64,000 nucleotides of DNA, taken from positions 248,001 to 312,000 of the forward strand of contig JAILZT010000005.1 of NCBI GenBank assembly GCA_023512345.1, written 5' to 3'. Position numbers and translations under genes: made by a program. The notes beneath the pieces were generated by a model. That model did not search any database. It saw nothing but the letters and a program-made list of their open reading frames with translations, and was not told the DNA's origin. Positions 29,258 through 36,601 of the stretch are shown piece by piece (positions within the stretch are counted from its first letter, which is position 1; the number at the start of each line of letters is the position of its first letter). Source of the DNA: Paenibacillus sp. (lineage in GTDB: Bacteria; Bacillota; Bacilli; Paenibacillales; Paenibacillaceae).

Positions 29258-29375
29258 GGGGCATCACCTCTTTTCGATGTGGGATTGTTGGTAAAATAAA
29301 GCTTAGTGGTATTTTACCCAAAAGAGGGGGAAAATCGCAGGGTGAAAAAAATGTACTCCTCAAGAATAGGGTCCG

Positions 29376-29813
29376 TTACTTCAAAAGATCTTGGTAATTT
29401 GGGGGGAAGTCATTCTTATTGGGTCCTCTAAGATGTTCAAAATTTTTAAGTTCAACTCCAAATGCCGAGATCCGATATGTAAAAGCATCTTCACCGACAG
29501 GGATGTGAGGGCCAACTGTTGGATGCACATCAAGTGTGATCAAAAAATCAAAACCACGGAAGCCATTAACCCTTTCAATATGCTTCACATCAACAAAATA
29601 AGGATAAATATCGGGTAAACCTGGTACTGAAAATACATCTGAATATACCTCTCCAAGTTTCTCTCGCATATGCGGTAGTAAAAGCATAACAAGCATATCT
29701 TGATGTTGCAATTCTCTTGAGTCCTCAAGGGGCTTCTTATCAACAGCATTGCAAAATGGAGTTTGCGTTCCAACCATTGAAATTAGGATTACAAAGCAAA
29801 TTAAAACCCTCAC
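29376..29813 (-). CDS. DUF3888-family secreted protein
   Basis: 145 residues from a GTG start (GGGG ribosome binding site 8 nt upstream). N-terminal signal peptide [16 protein letters not shown]. Then the DUF3888 pattern: LQHQDMLVMLLLPHMREKL, YPYFVDVKHIERVNGFRGFD, ITLDVHPTVGPHIPVGEDAFTYRI and a C-terminal NFEHL. These are small extracellular Bacillales proteins of unknown function. The 5' end of this gene and its leader are duplicated at 35551-35803, where the coding part is truncated. Confidence 0.8.
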   Translation of the reverse strand: MRVLICFVILISMVGTQTPFCNAVDKKPLEDSRELQHQDMLVMLLLPHMREKLGEVYSDVFSVPGLPDIYPYFVDVKHIERVNGFRGFDFLITLDVHPTVGPHIPVGEDAFTYRISAFGVELKNFEHLRGPNKNDFPPNYQDLLK

Positions 29814-29820
29814 GAGCCTT

Positions 29821-29968
29821 TCCCCTTCCTCTACCTTAACCCACCAAACACAACGTAATCTATCCAGTAAAGGAAAGTGTATTCATTTATGTAACTTGCC
29901 CGTTGAACAAATAAAAAACGGCTGCCGAAGCAACCGCAGTTCCACTATAGTGTCCCGATAGCTTAATG
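29821..29968. repeat. Long direct repeat A (about 148 bp, leader + hairpin + short repeat)
   Basis: Highly similar to 31952-32098 and 35657-35803, same orientation. Contains, in plus order: a CCTCCTCTACCTTAA-like leader (upstream region of the minus-strand gene), CTATCCAGTAAAGGAAAGTG, GTAACTTGCCCGTTGA, a hairpin around CGGCTGCCG, then CTATAGTGTCCCGATAGCTTAAT next to the stop of the following gene. Confidence 0.85.
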
Positions 29969-29988
29969 CATTGGAATATACACCTACA

Positions 29989-30297
29989 TTAAATTGGAAA
30001 CTTGCCAATCATTTTCTTAACTAATTCATGAACTTCATTAACATGCCATATTGTGTCAGTGAATTTAATATGCAACTTGTGAAGTTCGCTCTCTGTGGCA
30101 CTAAATGAAAGTTCAGTGTTATTTTTAAGATTATCAAGAATAAGGTTCATCTCATTAACCATAATGGAATAATCGTTCAGATTATCTAGTTGTTCCTCAA
30201 ATTCTGCTTTGTTGATTATCTCAATACCTTTGTTTAACTTACACTTATCATTTAGTTCCATTAGAATTGACAATGTAACTTTTAATTGTTCGTACAT
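29989..30297 (-). CDS. Helical small protein, unknown (possible immunity-type cassette gene)
   Basis: 102 residues from ATG 30297 (GAGG 10 nt upstream; a GTG two codons earlier is possible). Strongly helical and acidic, no signal peptide or membrane segment. No motif recognised. Its stop is followed after about 20 nt by the CCCGATAGCTTAAT repeat, the same arrangement as its neighbours. Size and setting resemble immunity-gene arrays, but no toxin gene is in the window. Confidence 0.6.
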   Translation of the reverse strand: MYEQLKVTLSILMELNDKCKLNKGIEIINKAEFEEQLDNLNDYSIMVNEMNLILDNLKNNTELSFSATESELHKLHIKFTDTIWHVNEVHELVKKMIGKFPI

Positions 30298-30381
30298 TCT
30301 CACCAGTCCTCAATCGTATTTTGGTATGGTTCGACGAACTTTGCAAAAATTCCATACCTGAGTATTCGCGAAGAGATTAAA

Positions 30382-30406
30382 ACTATCCTGCCCGTTAGCT
30401 TAATGA
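30382..30406. repeat. Short interspersed repeat (CCCGTTAGCTTAAT)
   Basis: A copy of the cassette-border repeat, ACTATCCTGCCCGTTAGC followed by TTAATGA. Here no intact minus-strand gene follows; to the right is decayed sequence (30410-30720). Confidence 0.7.
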
Positions 30407-30514
30407 CAATCTCTGAATGGATCCCTCAGCAAAAATAGCTATATTAAAAGAAGACAGAGCGCATGAATTTTGAGTAGAGATATTTCAACTCAATATAGAT
30501 GACACCTTATATTG

Positions 30515-30751
30515 GTGGATAGAGTAGCTTTATCACAGGAGGAAATGTTTACATTAGTGCAATCGTTACAAACGAGTACGGAGTATTTGCACATATTATT
30601 GGGCGAGGTTCAAAGAGGATATAAATTCAAGCACAGCAGTAGATTAGAGGGAAATAGATAAAAGAATGGCACGGAAAATGAAACGGGAGTGGGAAGGAAT
30701 GTCAAGATTAAACGAGTGGAATTCACCGACGTGCCACCAATGACAAGTTGA
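30515..30751 (+). pseudogene. Remnant of a protein ending IKRVEFTDVPPMTS
   Basis: A plus-strand frame open from GTG 30515, with a single in-frame TAA at 30659 and ending TGA at 30749-30751. The part after the stop ends VKIKRVEFTDVPPMTS, and its final codons are the attachment-site core itself. The same C-terminal peptide (IKRVEFTDMPSMTS) is encoded at 35353-35398, and a related one (TDLPSMT) at 37109-37130. Possibly the tail of a site-specific recombinase whose 3' end forms the att core; no catalytic part is left to confirm this. Confidence 0.45.
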
Positions 30752-30850
30752 GTATTCCACCACTACGAATACCCAACAGATAAGAAAATAGGTTTATTCT
30801 CTCGTCTCGCGGTATCAAACGCTTCCTCACTCCACGCATGCCAGTTGGCT
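30732..30850 (-). pseudogene. yyaL 5' fragment with attachment-type junction, copy 2
   Basis: On the minus strand codons for [17 protein letters not shown] to FLSVGYS (30850-30766) are followed by the same 17-nt segment as in the main yyaL copy (30749-30765, TAGTGGTGGAATACTCA) and the ACTTGTCATTGGTGGCACG core. Beyond the core, similarity to yyaL stops and foreign sequence begins. Confidence 0.75.
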
Positions 30851-30905
30851 TGTATAAGTACTATCGACATCCTTATCTAAATAATAGAGATGTACAGTAT
30901 TCACC

Positions 30906-31931
30906 TTAACGGTAATGAGGATTGTTGTGTCGCAAACAACCAAATAGATAACAAGTATTTTCAATACTTGGCTGAAAATCAATTGATGGACGCTCTCCTT
31001 TTAAAATTTTTTCCAAGGATTTCTTATAGAATGATATATCTGCTCTTATCTCCTCTATATGCTCCTGTCTATCTTCATAGCTCCAATCATCATCATCATC
31101 ATCATTAAGAGTATTCTTAATATCTTCTTCAGCCTTTAAAATAACATTTGAAATAACATCATTTAGTTTCTTGTAGTTTCCTGTTTGTTTAATTGAATAT
31201 AGGTACGAAGGAACCCAATATCTAGAATATCCCAATTTAGATTTCTCATATATTTCTACTACTTTTTTAAAATCTCCTATTTCATATAATAGGTCTGCTA
31301 TATCATCTTCTTCAAAGAAAAGGTCTTGTTCATTGCAATGCACAAGTAACTCCTCAGCTATGTTTTTTGCTTCAGATATTTCACCTAAACTTGACATACA
31401 AATTCCTGAGCTTAGCAGAGGGTAGAGACTTCTATTCTGGTCACCACGCTTTAAACTTGCCGCATGGAAAAAATCGAAGGCTTTTGGAATGGAAGAAGTA
31501 AAGTAATAACATACTCCTAGATTATTTAGGTTTTCTAAAGTTGGTTTATATTTAGCCGATTGATGCAATAGTGGCATAGCTTTTTCATAATCCTTATTTA
31601 GAGTATAGATTCTACCTAGAATAGCATATGGAAAATGAGATTTTGGGTTTAGCTCTATTGCTTTTTTCAGTAAATCTATTGCTTTATCTTCTCTATATCT
31701 CCAAGCACCATCACCTACTGGCTCACCTTCTGTGTAGTAAAAGAAACCTAAATTATTTAAGGATTGTACTGAAGGTTTGTTTTGTACTGCTGTTTCAAAA
31801 CACTCTAAAGCTTTTTCAAAGTTGTTAACTTCCATTAAAGCGATAGCAAGATCATTCAATAGTTGGCTATTTTTAGGCTCGCTTACCAATTTGTTTTGCA
31901 ACTCTACTACTAAATTATTAAAATCAGGCAT
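30906..31931 (-). CDS. TPR-repeat protein
   Basis: 341 residues of tandem tetratricopeptide-like helices (SQLLNDLAIALMEVNNFEKA, LNNLGFFYYTEG, PYAILGRIYTLNKDYEKA, LNNLGVCYYFTSSIPKA), a protein-binding scaffold. An acidic run of seven residues rich in Asp at about 295-302 comes from a CAT/ATC microsatellite at 31087-31106. GAGG precedes the ATG. Its leader is direct repeat B, shared with the DUF3888 gene. Cytoplasmic; function unknown, though such TPR genes are frequent in immunity-type arrays. Confidence 0.75.
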   Translation of the reverse strand: MPDFNNLVVELQNKLVSEPKNSQLLNDLAIALMEVNNFEKALECFETAVQNKPSVQSLNNLGFFYYTEGEPVGDGAWRYREDKAIDLLKKAIELNPKSHFPYAILGRIYTLNKDYEKAMPLLHQSAKYKPTLENLNNLGVCYYFTSSIPKAFDFFHAASLKRGDQNRSLYPLLSSGICMSSLGEISEAKNIAEELLVHCNEQDLFFEEDDIADLLYEIGDFKKVVEIYEKSKLGYSRYWVPSYLYSIKQTGNYKKLNDVISNVILKAEEDIKNTLNDDDDDDWSYEDRQEHIEEIRADISFYKKSLEKILKGERPSIDFQPSIENTCYLFGCLRHNNPHYR

Positions 31932-31951
31932 AATTATGAACTCCTCATTAT

Positions 31952-32098
31952 TCCCCTCCTCTACCTTAAGGCACCAAACACAACATAATCTATCCAGTAA
32001 AGGAAAGTGTATTCATTTATGTAACTTGCCCGTTGACCTAATAAAAAACGGCTGCCGAGGCAACCGCTGTTCCACAATAGTTTCCCGTTAGTTGAACA
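31952..32098. repeat. Long direct repeat B
   Basis: Second copy of the roughly 147-bp repeat, here forming the leader of the TPR gene. Ends with TTTCCCGTTAGTTGAAC shortly before the stop of the next gene. Confidence 0.85.
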
Positions 32099-32126
32099 AC
32101 TTGTTACTGCAATTACCTTAATTGCC

Positions 32127-32480
32127 TTATATTAAATCGTTCTTAGCTAAATCGAAGGCTACTGCGATTTTAATCTGAAACGTTTTACTAAGTCCCTTTA
32201 TCCAATACTCAATTGGATAAACATCGACTATCGGGGCAATAGTTTTATCATAACGGTCCAGTTCAATCGTAATAACTGAGTGATTATCAACAAGAAAACT
32301 AATGATATCCTCACCTTGGTCGGGTGTCCAAGATAAAACGTGGGCTGTCTTCATCACAGGAAATGTCTCTCTAATTATGTTTAAAAAACTACGCATGGAT
32401 ATATCATTGAATAAATGAGATTTTGATGCTATTAATTCTTCTCGATATGACTGTTCTGTCATAGTTCCTTTGAGTTTCAT
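32127..32480 (-). CDS. Hypothetical cassette protein, 117 aa
   Basis: From ATG 32480 (MKLKGTMTEQSYREELI); ATG six codons later with AAAGGA close by is also possible. Mixed alpha/beta, no signal or membrane segment. Segments HVLSWTPDQGEDIISFLVD and YPIEYWIKGLSKTFQIKIA suggest a small globular domain. Not recognised. Upstream (32520-32560) is a separate hairpin, ACGGCAAA...TTTGCCGT. Confidence 0.55.
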   Translation of the reverse strand: MKLKGTMTEQSYREELIASKSHLFNDISMRSFLNIIRETFPVMKTAHVLSWTPDQGEDIISFLVDNHSVITIELDRYDKTIAPIVDVYPIEYWIKGLSKTFQIKIAVAFDLAKNDLI

Positions 32481-32568
32481 GTGGTGCCTGCTTTCCTTGA
32501 AGATGCGACCCATTCTCGATTACGGCAAATAATTAACTTTGCCGTTATATATTCAAGGTAGGCACCAT

Positions 32569-32663
32569 ACTATCCTGCCTGTTACTTCAATGAACAACGG
32601 CAGCCGATCGTGTGCCAGCTGCCGTTGTGTCTTGTGAAGCTATCGTACTCCGTTAGATTGTAA
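32569..32663. repeat. Direct repeat - hairpin - direct repeat unit
   Basis: The clearest example of the cassette-border element. Left repeat TATCCTGCCTGTTACTTCAA (32571-32590); perfect 10-bp hairpin CAACGGCAGC (32595-32604) with GCTGCCGTTG (32618-32627); right repeat GCTATCGTACTCCGTTAG (32639-32656). The two flanks resemble each other and the other copies in the region. Confidence 0.8.
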
Positions 32664-32787
32664 CCGTCCTTTGCATTAAATACCTTTTTTTACACGCCCT
32701 GCTCCTAGGCATACATCCAACCCAATCTTTGACTCTGGGCATAAACTGGTTATAAATCTAATTTCAACAAGGAGTGAACCTCGAATA

Positions 32788-33027
32788 ATGGGATATACGC
32801 AACAATTGCCTCCCTATGCCCCGAGTCCTTTCGGTCTTCAACATTGTTTATATCGTTTCACTTATATGTGGCTTAGAAACGGAGATAATTTCTGGTTTTT
32901 TTTGACGACTGTCGGGGAATCAAGAGCCTATGGCTTTAGGTTTTTCGGCGGAAGATGGAATCAATATTCGATTGCATTAAGAGATATTGTTTCCTTCAAT
33001 TGTTCTCCGATTCCAACTCTATATTAA
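32788..33027 (+). CDS. Small Trp/Phe/Tyr-rich protein
   Basis: 79 residues beginning MGYTQQLPPYAPSPFG, with YMWLRNGDNFWFFLTTVGESRAYGFRFFGGRWNQY. A promoter is visible at 32729-32756 (TTGACT, 16 bp, TATAAA); AAGGAG lies about 13 nt before the ATG. Proteins of this look, with a WLRNG..FWF..T.VG core, occur as short orphan genes in Bacillales (from memory, unverified). Unlike its neighbours it is on the plus strand. Function unknown. Confidence 0.6.
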   Translation: MGYTQQLPPYAPSPFGLQHCLYRFTYMWLRNGDNFWFFLTTVGESRAYGFRFFGGRWNQYSIALRDIVSFNCSPIPTLY

Positions 33028-33082
33028 AACACTGTGCCTGACCTTCGAATTCGTATCGTTCAGTCTTAATTTAATTCAATGT

Positions 33083-33148
33083 AACAGGGAGCAGCACCCC
33101 GACGGCCTGCTCCCTGTTCTGGTTGAACTATCGTTTCCCGTTAGCGCA
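33083..33148. repeat. Cassette-border hairpin plus CCCGTTAGCGCAAT repeat
   Basis: Perfect 12-bp stem AACAGGGAGCAG (33083-33094) with CTGCTCCCTGTT (33107-33118), then ACTATCGTTTCCCGTTAGCG touching the stop codon of the next minus-strand gene. The left arm may also terminate the plus-strand gene. Confidence 0.8.
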
Positions 33149-33524
33149 ATCCCTTATCTGCTGCCTCTAAATAGTCGAGAAGCAGCAGTCGAGCTTTCTC
33201 GTAGTTCTCGTACTCTTTAAAGAACTCCGCGTACTTACCGATACTTCCCTCGATGAATCTATACTGCGGGTACCAATTAAAGAAAGTAAGCTCTAACAAT
33301 TCTCTTTGTCGGTGAGGAATATCTTCTATCTTACCAGTCAAGGCATAGCTTAAAGTACCCGCAATATTCATACAATAGGTGTTAAAATCACCATTCAATG
33401 AGTTTTCCTCATGTCTTAGCTTCATAAATGCAGAACGGAAATCCTCCTGAATTATATCGGAATCTTTATACGGGAATGGATTATCTAATTCAATATTCTT
33501 CAATTCATGAACCATTTTATCCAT
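33141..33524 (-). CDS. Hypothetical, possibly YxiJ-like immunity-type protein
   Basis: 127 residues, GAGGGG 8 nt before the ATG. LNGDFNTYCMNIAGTLSYALTGK, IPHRQRELLELTFFNWYPQYRFIEG and the helical end NYEKARLLLLDYLEAA recall the YxiJ-like proteins encoded beside B. subtilis WapA/Rhs-type toxins; the resemblance is from memory and weak. Stop codon abuts the cassette-border repeat. Confidence 0.5.
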   Translation of the reverse strand: MDKMVHELKNIELDNPFPYKDSDIIQEDFRSAFMKLRHEENSLNGDFNTYCMNIAGTLSYALTGKIEDIPHRQRELLELTFFNWYPQYRFIEGSIGKYAEFFKEYENYEKARLLLLDYLEAADKGLR

Positions 33525-33593
33525 GAGTTACCCCTCTATTAGCGTTTTTTCCATTCTCTATTTGTTCAACAAACGTTCTTCGATAATTGAATT

Positions 33594-33959
33594 TCATTCT
33601 TTATCTTCAAGTAGTTTGTGCTGCTTCATATAATCTTCATATGCTTCATTTACTTTCTTTTTACAAAGATTTTCCCATGATTCTTTTAGTTCCAACACCA
33701 TCTTATCGTTATAAGGATTAGGGTCCATATCGCCTCCAAATCCTATCCACGCATCAGGGGCTACTTCACCCTTTTCATCTGAATAGGCTATTTCAAGAGG
33801 CACTGGTGCATGCCCTGAAAACTCACAATTTTCCGATAAACAATGGTACCCTGGTTTACGAACTCCGTTTTTACAAAAAGGTGGAACAGGATTTTTTTCA
33901 TCTAGGTCACCTATCCCGTAAAGACAGTGTAACTCCACAATGAGATGTGCAAACACCAC
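33594..33959 (-). CDS. Hypothetical cysteine-containing protein, 121 aa
   Basis: Begins with GTG 33959 but no convincing ribosome binding site, so the 5' end may be truncated or the real start internal. PPFCKNGVRKPGYHCLSENCEFSGHAPVPLEIAYS contains three cysteines that could bind metal; DAWIGFGGDMDPNPYNDKMV and a charged helical C-terminus follow. Family not recognised. Confidence 0.45.
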   Translation of the reverse strand: MVFAHLIVELHCLYGIGDLDEKNPVPPFCKNGVRKPGYHCLSENCEFSGHAPVPLEIAYSDEKGEVAPDAWIGFGGDMDPNPYNDKMVLELKESWENLCKKKVNEAYEDYMKQHKLLEDKE

Positions 33960-34012
33960 GTATTAACAACCTACTTTCTAATAAACGTTCAAGGTTATAA
34001 TTCTTGCCACGT

Positions 34013-34085
34013 TCGAAGTATCCTGCCCTTTACTTCAATGAGAAGGCAGACTCCAAGTTGCAAACAGCTTCATTCCGTTATCATT
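34013..34085. repeat. Decayed direct repeat - hairpin - direct repeat unit
   Basis: AGTATCCTGCCCTTTACTTC, a weak hairpin (AAGGCAG and neighbours) and TTCCGTTATC at the right end. Matches the layout at 32569-32663 with lost pairing. Confidence 0.55.
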
Positions 34086-34098
34086 CTCCTAAGTAACA

Positions 34099-34320
34099 TT
34101 AATACAACCATTTATTAAATATAAAATCTATGTTTGGTATAATATTAATCGCTTTATTGTAATACTCAATAGCTTCTTCGTGCCTATTTAATTCAGCCAA
34201 TGAATTTGCTATAAAAAAGTATGGGGTAGCACGGTCTGGATATGATTTAACTACTTGCTGAAAAAGTAATATAGCCCCCTCATAGTCCGCATGATTCACC
34301 AGATTTACTCCTATATGCAT
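34099..34320 (-). CDS. Short TPR-like protein or fragment
   Basis: 73 residues with two TPR helices (YEGAILLFQQVVKSYPDRAT, YFFIANSLAELNRHEEAIEYYNKAI). The weak ribosome binding site and start inside a repeat unit suggest a truncated copy of a longer TPR gene. No independent function can be assigned. Confidence 0.4.
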   Translation of the reverse strand: MHIGVNLVNHADYEGAILLFQQVVKSYPDRATPYFFIANSLAELNRHEEAIEYYNKAINIIPNIDFIFNKWLY

Positions 34321-34410
34321 AAGTCCGTTTATTAGTAGTTCAGAAATAGTAATCTACCCCTCACTCTCAGCTCTCGACTTAACCCAGTCACTTTAACTAA
34401 GAGTATCTCT

Positions 34411-34892
34411 TTAGAATTCTTCAAGGACATCAGACAAAAAATCTATTTTGTCCTGCATATTTTCAATATGTTTCTTCAACCTTATCTTATACGCTTTTTT
34501 AGTATCTTCAGGAATCATGTGGTTGATTTTCTCCAACAGTATATACGATTGTCTGCTTACCTCGAAATTACCTTCTAACATCATTTTATGAATCACTTCA
34601 GCATGATCTATATAATTCAAGGGTTCCAATGCATACAGCAGTGTCCCTCGGCTACCCATTGTTTTTGATTCTTTTAGAAGATCTAAATCACTTCTACTAT
34701 TTCTTCGATACCCAAATCTGAAAGAGCCATCGCAATACGGTCCCTTAAATTGTGGTTGTTCGTTTCCTTCAATAGTGTAATTAAGTATGGAGTCATTGAA
34801 AAATCTTTAGCTTGGACAATTTCATCAATGAGTGAACCTACTTTATCCATTTCATTAGACTTTATCAAATCATCTAACTGTGTAATATCCAT
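34411..34892 (-). pseudogene. HEAT-repeat gene broken by a frameshift
   Basis: From ATG 34892 the frame encodes MDITQLDDLIKSNEMDKVGS to RIAMALSDLGIEEIVEVI, then TAG at about 34683. A second frame, offset by one base, continues without gap as DLLKESKTMGSRGTLLYALE to LSDVLEEF at 34411. Joined, the product is about 160 residues of HEAT-like helices (LRDRIAMALSDL, SRGTLLYALEPLNYIDHAEV). HEAT proteins of this size are common immunity-type genes. The break is a single indel near 34683-34690. Confidence 0.75.
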
Positions 34893-34896
34893 TTAC

Positions 34897-35241
34897 TCAC
34901 TCCTCATTAATGGGCATAAATGGATGATCGAGACTATTAGATATTATTCCAACATACTCAGCATCGATTGATGCAATACTAATTTTATTTTTATCAAATC
35001 GTGCATATAGTCCTTCTATTTCTTCCTCTGTCAATTCAGATCGAACTACAATTTTTCCTATTTCACGATCGTAATGTACACTTTGTTTCTTACCAGAAAC
35101 ATGAATACGAACATACTCAGAAACGGTTTTCACTAATTCTTCATCACTAGCATTTTTCTTTTCGATAGAAAAGTTGTATCCCATAATTGCTACTACGCCG
35201 CTTATTACAACTAAAAGCACTATATTTATTTTCTTTAACAT
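34897..35241 (-). CDS. Membrane-anchored small protein, unknown
   Basis: 114 residues from ATG 35241 (AGGAG 7-8 nt upstream; ten upstream codons rejected). One N-terminal transmembrane helix (INIVLLVVISGVVAIMGY), then an extracytoplasmic alpha/beta domain with LTEEEIEGLYARFDKNKISIAS. Four nucleotides from the HEAT pseudogene, so once co-transcribed with it. Not recognised. Confidence 0.6.
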   Translation of the reverse strand: MLKKINIVLLVVISGVVAIMGYNFSIEKKNASDEELVKTVSEYVRIHVSGKKQSVHYDREIGKIVVRSELTEEEIEGLYARFDKNKISIASIDAEYVGIISNSLDHPFMPINEE

Positions 35242-35352
35242 TTTAGTTCTCCTATTAGCTTTGTTTTGCATAATTTTAACATGGTATTTCTGATCAGAAT
35301 AATGGTGGATTCAGGAAAAGGGTGGCACCCAATAAGAGGAGGGTTATGTTGC

Positions 35353-35656
35353 GATAAAAAGAGTGGAATTTACCGACATGCCATCAATGACAAGTTGACT
35401 ATTTCACCACTATGAATACCCAATAGATAAGAAAATAGGTTTATTTTCTCGTCTCGCTGTATCTAACGCTTCTTCACTCCACGCATACCAGTTAACTGGA
35501 TTATGTGCATGCTGGAGCAGGTAAGGCGATTTCTCGGCGATTAATCTATTCTCTTGAGTCCTCAAGCGGCTTCTTATCAACTGCATTGCAAAATGGAGTT
35601 TGCGTTCCAACCATTGAGATTAGGATTACAAAGCAAATTAAAACCCTCACGGCCCT
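35353..35656 (-). pseudogene. Copy 3 of att junction: yyaL fragment fused to DUF3888 fragment
   Basis: Plus-strand codons IKRVEFTDMPSMTS end at the core (35377-35395). Next come the 17-nt segment (35396-35412), the yyaL 5' region (35413-35550, [13 protein letters not shown] to FLSIGYS on the minus strand) and, joined at an ATT microhomology, the 5' end of a DUF3888 gene (35551-35650). Relative to copy 1 about 470 bp between the two parts is missing. The 66-codon minus frame across the joint is accidental. Confidence 0.75.
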
Positions 35657-35803
35657 TCCCCCTCCTCTACCTTAACGCACCAAACACAACATAATCTATC
35701 CAGTAAAGGAAAGTGTATTCATTTATGTAACTCGCCCGTTGAACTAATAAAAAACGGCTGCCGAGGCAACCGCTGTTCCACTATAGTTCCTCGTTAGCGT
35801 AAT
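35657..35803. repeat. Long direct repeat C
   Basis: Third copy of the roughly 147-bp repeat, still attached to the DUF3888 5' fragment as in copy A. Ends TTCCTCGTTAGCGTAATC near the stop of the reductase gene. Confidence 0.85.
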
Positions 35804-35822
35804 CTACTTTAGGAGAAAACGG

Positions 35823-36398
35823 TCATCTAACCGTCTGGTAAACGAGACCTATGGCTCCAGAATCAAATGTCTTGTTTTCGATAAGTTTAAGATTGACCTT
35901 CTCCTTTAGACCTTGGAATAACGGTAACCCGCTGCCGATTAGGACGGGTGAAACCGTAATTTTATACTCATCTATTAAATCAAGCCGCATAAGGTAGTGT
36001 GCGAACCTAGGACTGCCGAGGATGACCATATCCTTGCCTGGCTGCTGTTTGAGGTTCTTGATCTCTTCCTCGACATCTTCTTTCACCAGTCTGGAATTGT
36101 TCCATTCGACTTTCTCCAGCGTCGTGGAAAAAACGATTTTGGTTGTCTTTTCGATCCACTCGGCATGATTCCGTTCATGCTGCGAAGCTGATGGGTTCGA
36201 AGGCACAGATGGCCAGTAACTGTGCATCATCTGATAAGTCCCACGTCCCCAAATGACAGTGTCGGCAGTACTCAGAATTTCTTTCGCGTGTTTCTCCAAA
36301 TCAGCATCGTAGGAAACCCAGCCAATGTCCATTTCACCGTTCGGCCCTTCTACAAAACCGTCAAGCGATGCGTGCAGAAATAGAACGAGTTTTCTCAT
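35823..36398 (-). CDS. Dihydrofolate reductase-like protein (RibD C-terminal domain)
   Basis: 191 residues from ATG 36398 (AAAGGAG ribosome binding site; seven upstream codons rejected). MRKLVLFLHASLDGFVEGPNG, ADTVIWGRGTYQMM, KDMVILGSPRFAHYL and SGLPLFQGL are the NADPH-binding and core marks of the YwjB/YyaP group. Probably an NADPH-dependent reductase of unknown substrate. Cassette-border repeat C immediately follows its stop. Confidence 0.88.
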   Translation of the reverse strand: MRKLVLFLHASLDGFVEGPNGEMDIGWVSYDADLEKHAKEILSTADTVIWGRGTYQMMHSYWPSVPSNPSASQHERNHAEWIEKTTKIVFSTTLEKVEWNNSRLVKEDVEEEIKNLKQQPGKDMVILGSPRFAHYLMRLDLIDEYKITVSPVLIGSGLPLFQGLKEKVNLKLIENKTFDSGAIGLVYQTVR

Positions 36399-36493
36399 TT
36401 TCAGTTCTCCTTTGTTCATGAGGGATATCTACATTATACATTAACTACATTTAAGTATAATTTAACATGGGTTGTTTCTTATGGATTGCTAAT

Positions 36494-36512
36494 CTAAACT
36501 TCCCGTTAGTTC
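36494..36512. repeat. Single short repeat (CCCGTTAGTTCAAT)
   Basis: CTTCCCGTTAGTTCAATG without a hairpin partner, in the gap before the plus-strand lipoprotein gene. Confidence 0.6.
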
Positions 36513-36601
36513 AATGCCCCTGCACAAAGGTGATAGCAACAACTTCATCAAAGTTTTCGTATATAATGTGTAGTCAAAAATTTACGAGGTGGATGATAGA
36601 T

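Noticed and set aside
30890-31108. Plus-strand frame ending in six histidines
   Set aside because: Antisense shadow of the Asp-rich run in the TPR gene; the CAT run is a microsatellite, not a tag or metal site.
35410-35610. 66-codon minus frame [10 protein letters not shown]...IGYS
   Set aside because: Runs across the artificial joint between DUF3888 (wrong frame) and yyaL fragments; an accident of the deletion.
29821-36512. Classical integron attC sites
   Set aside because: The border repeats are at gene 3' ends and contain hairpins, but lack recognisable RYYYAAC/GTTRRRY box pairs and no IntI is present, so they are described only as attC-like in layout.
36467-36601. N-terminal extension of the BsuPI-like lipoprotein
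   Set aside because: It would place 45 residues before the lipoprotein signal peptide; the TTG at 36602 has a ribosome binding site and gives a normal signal.
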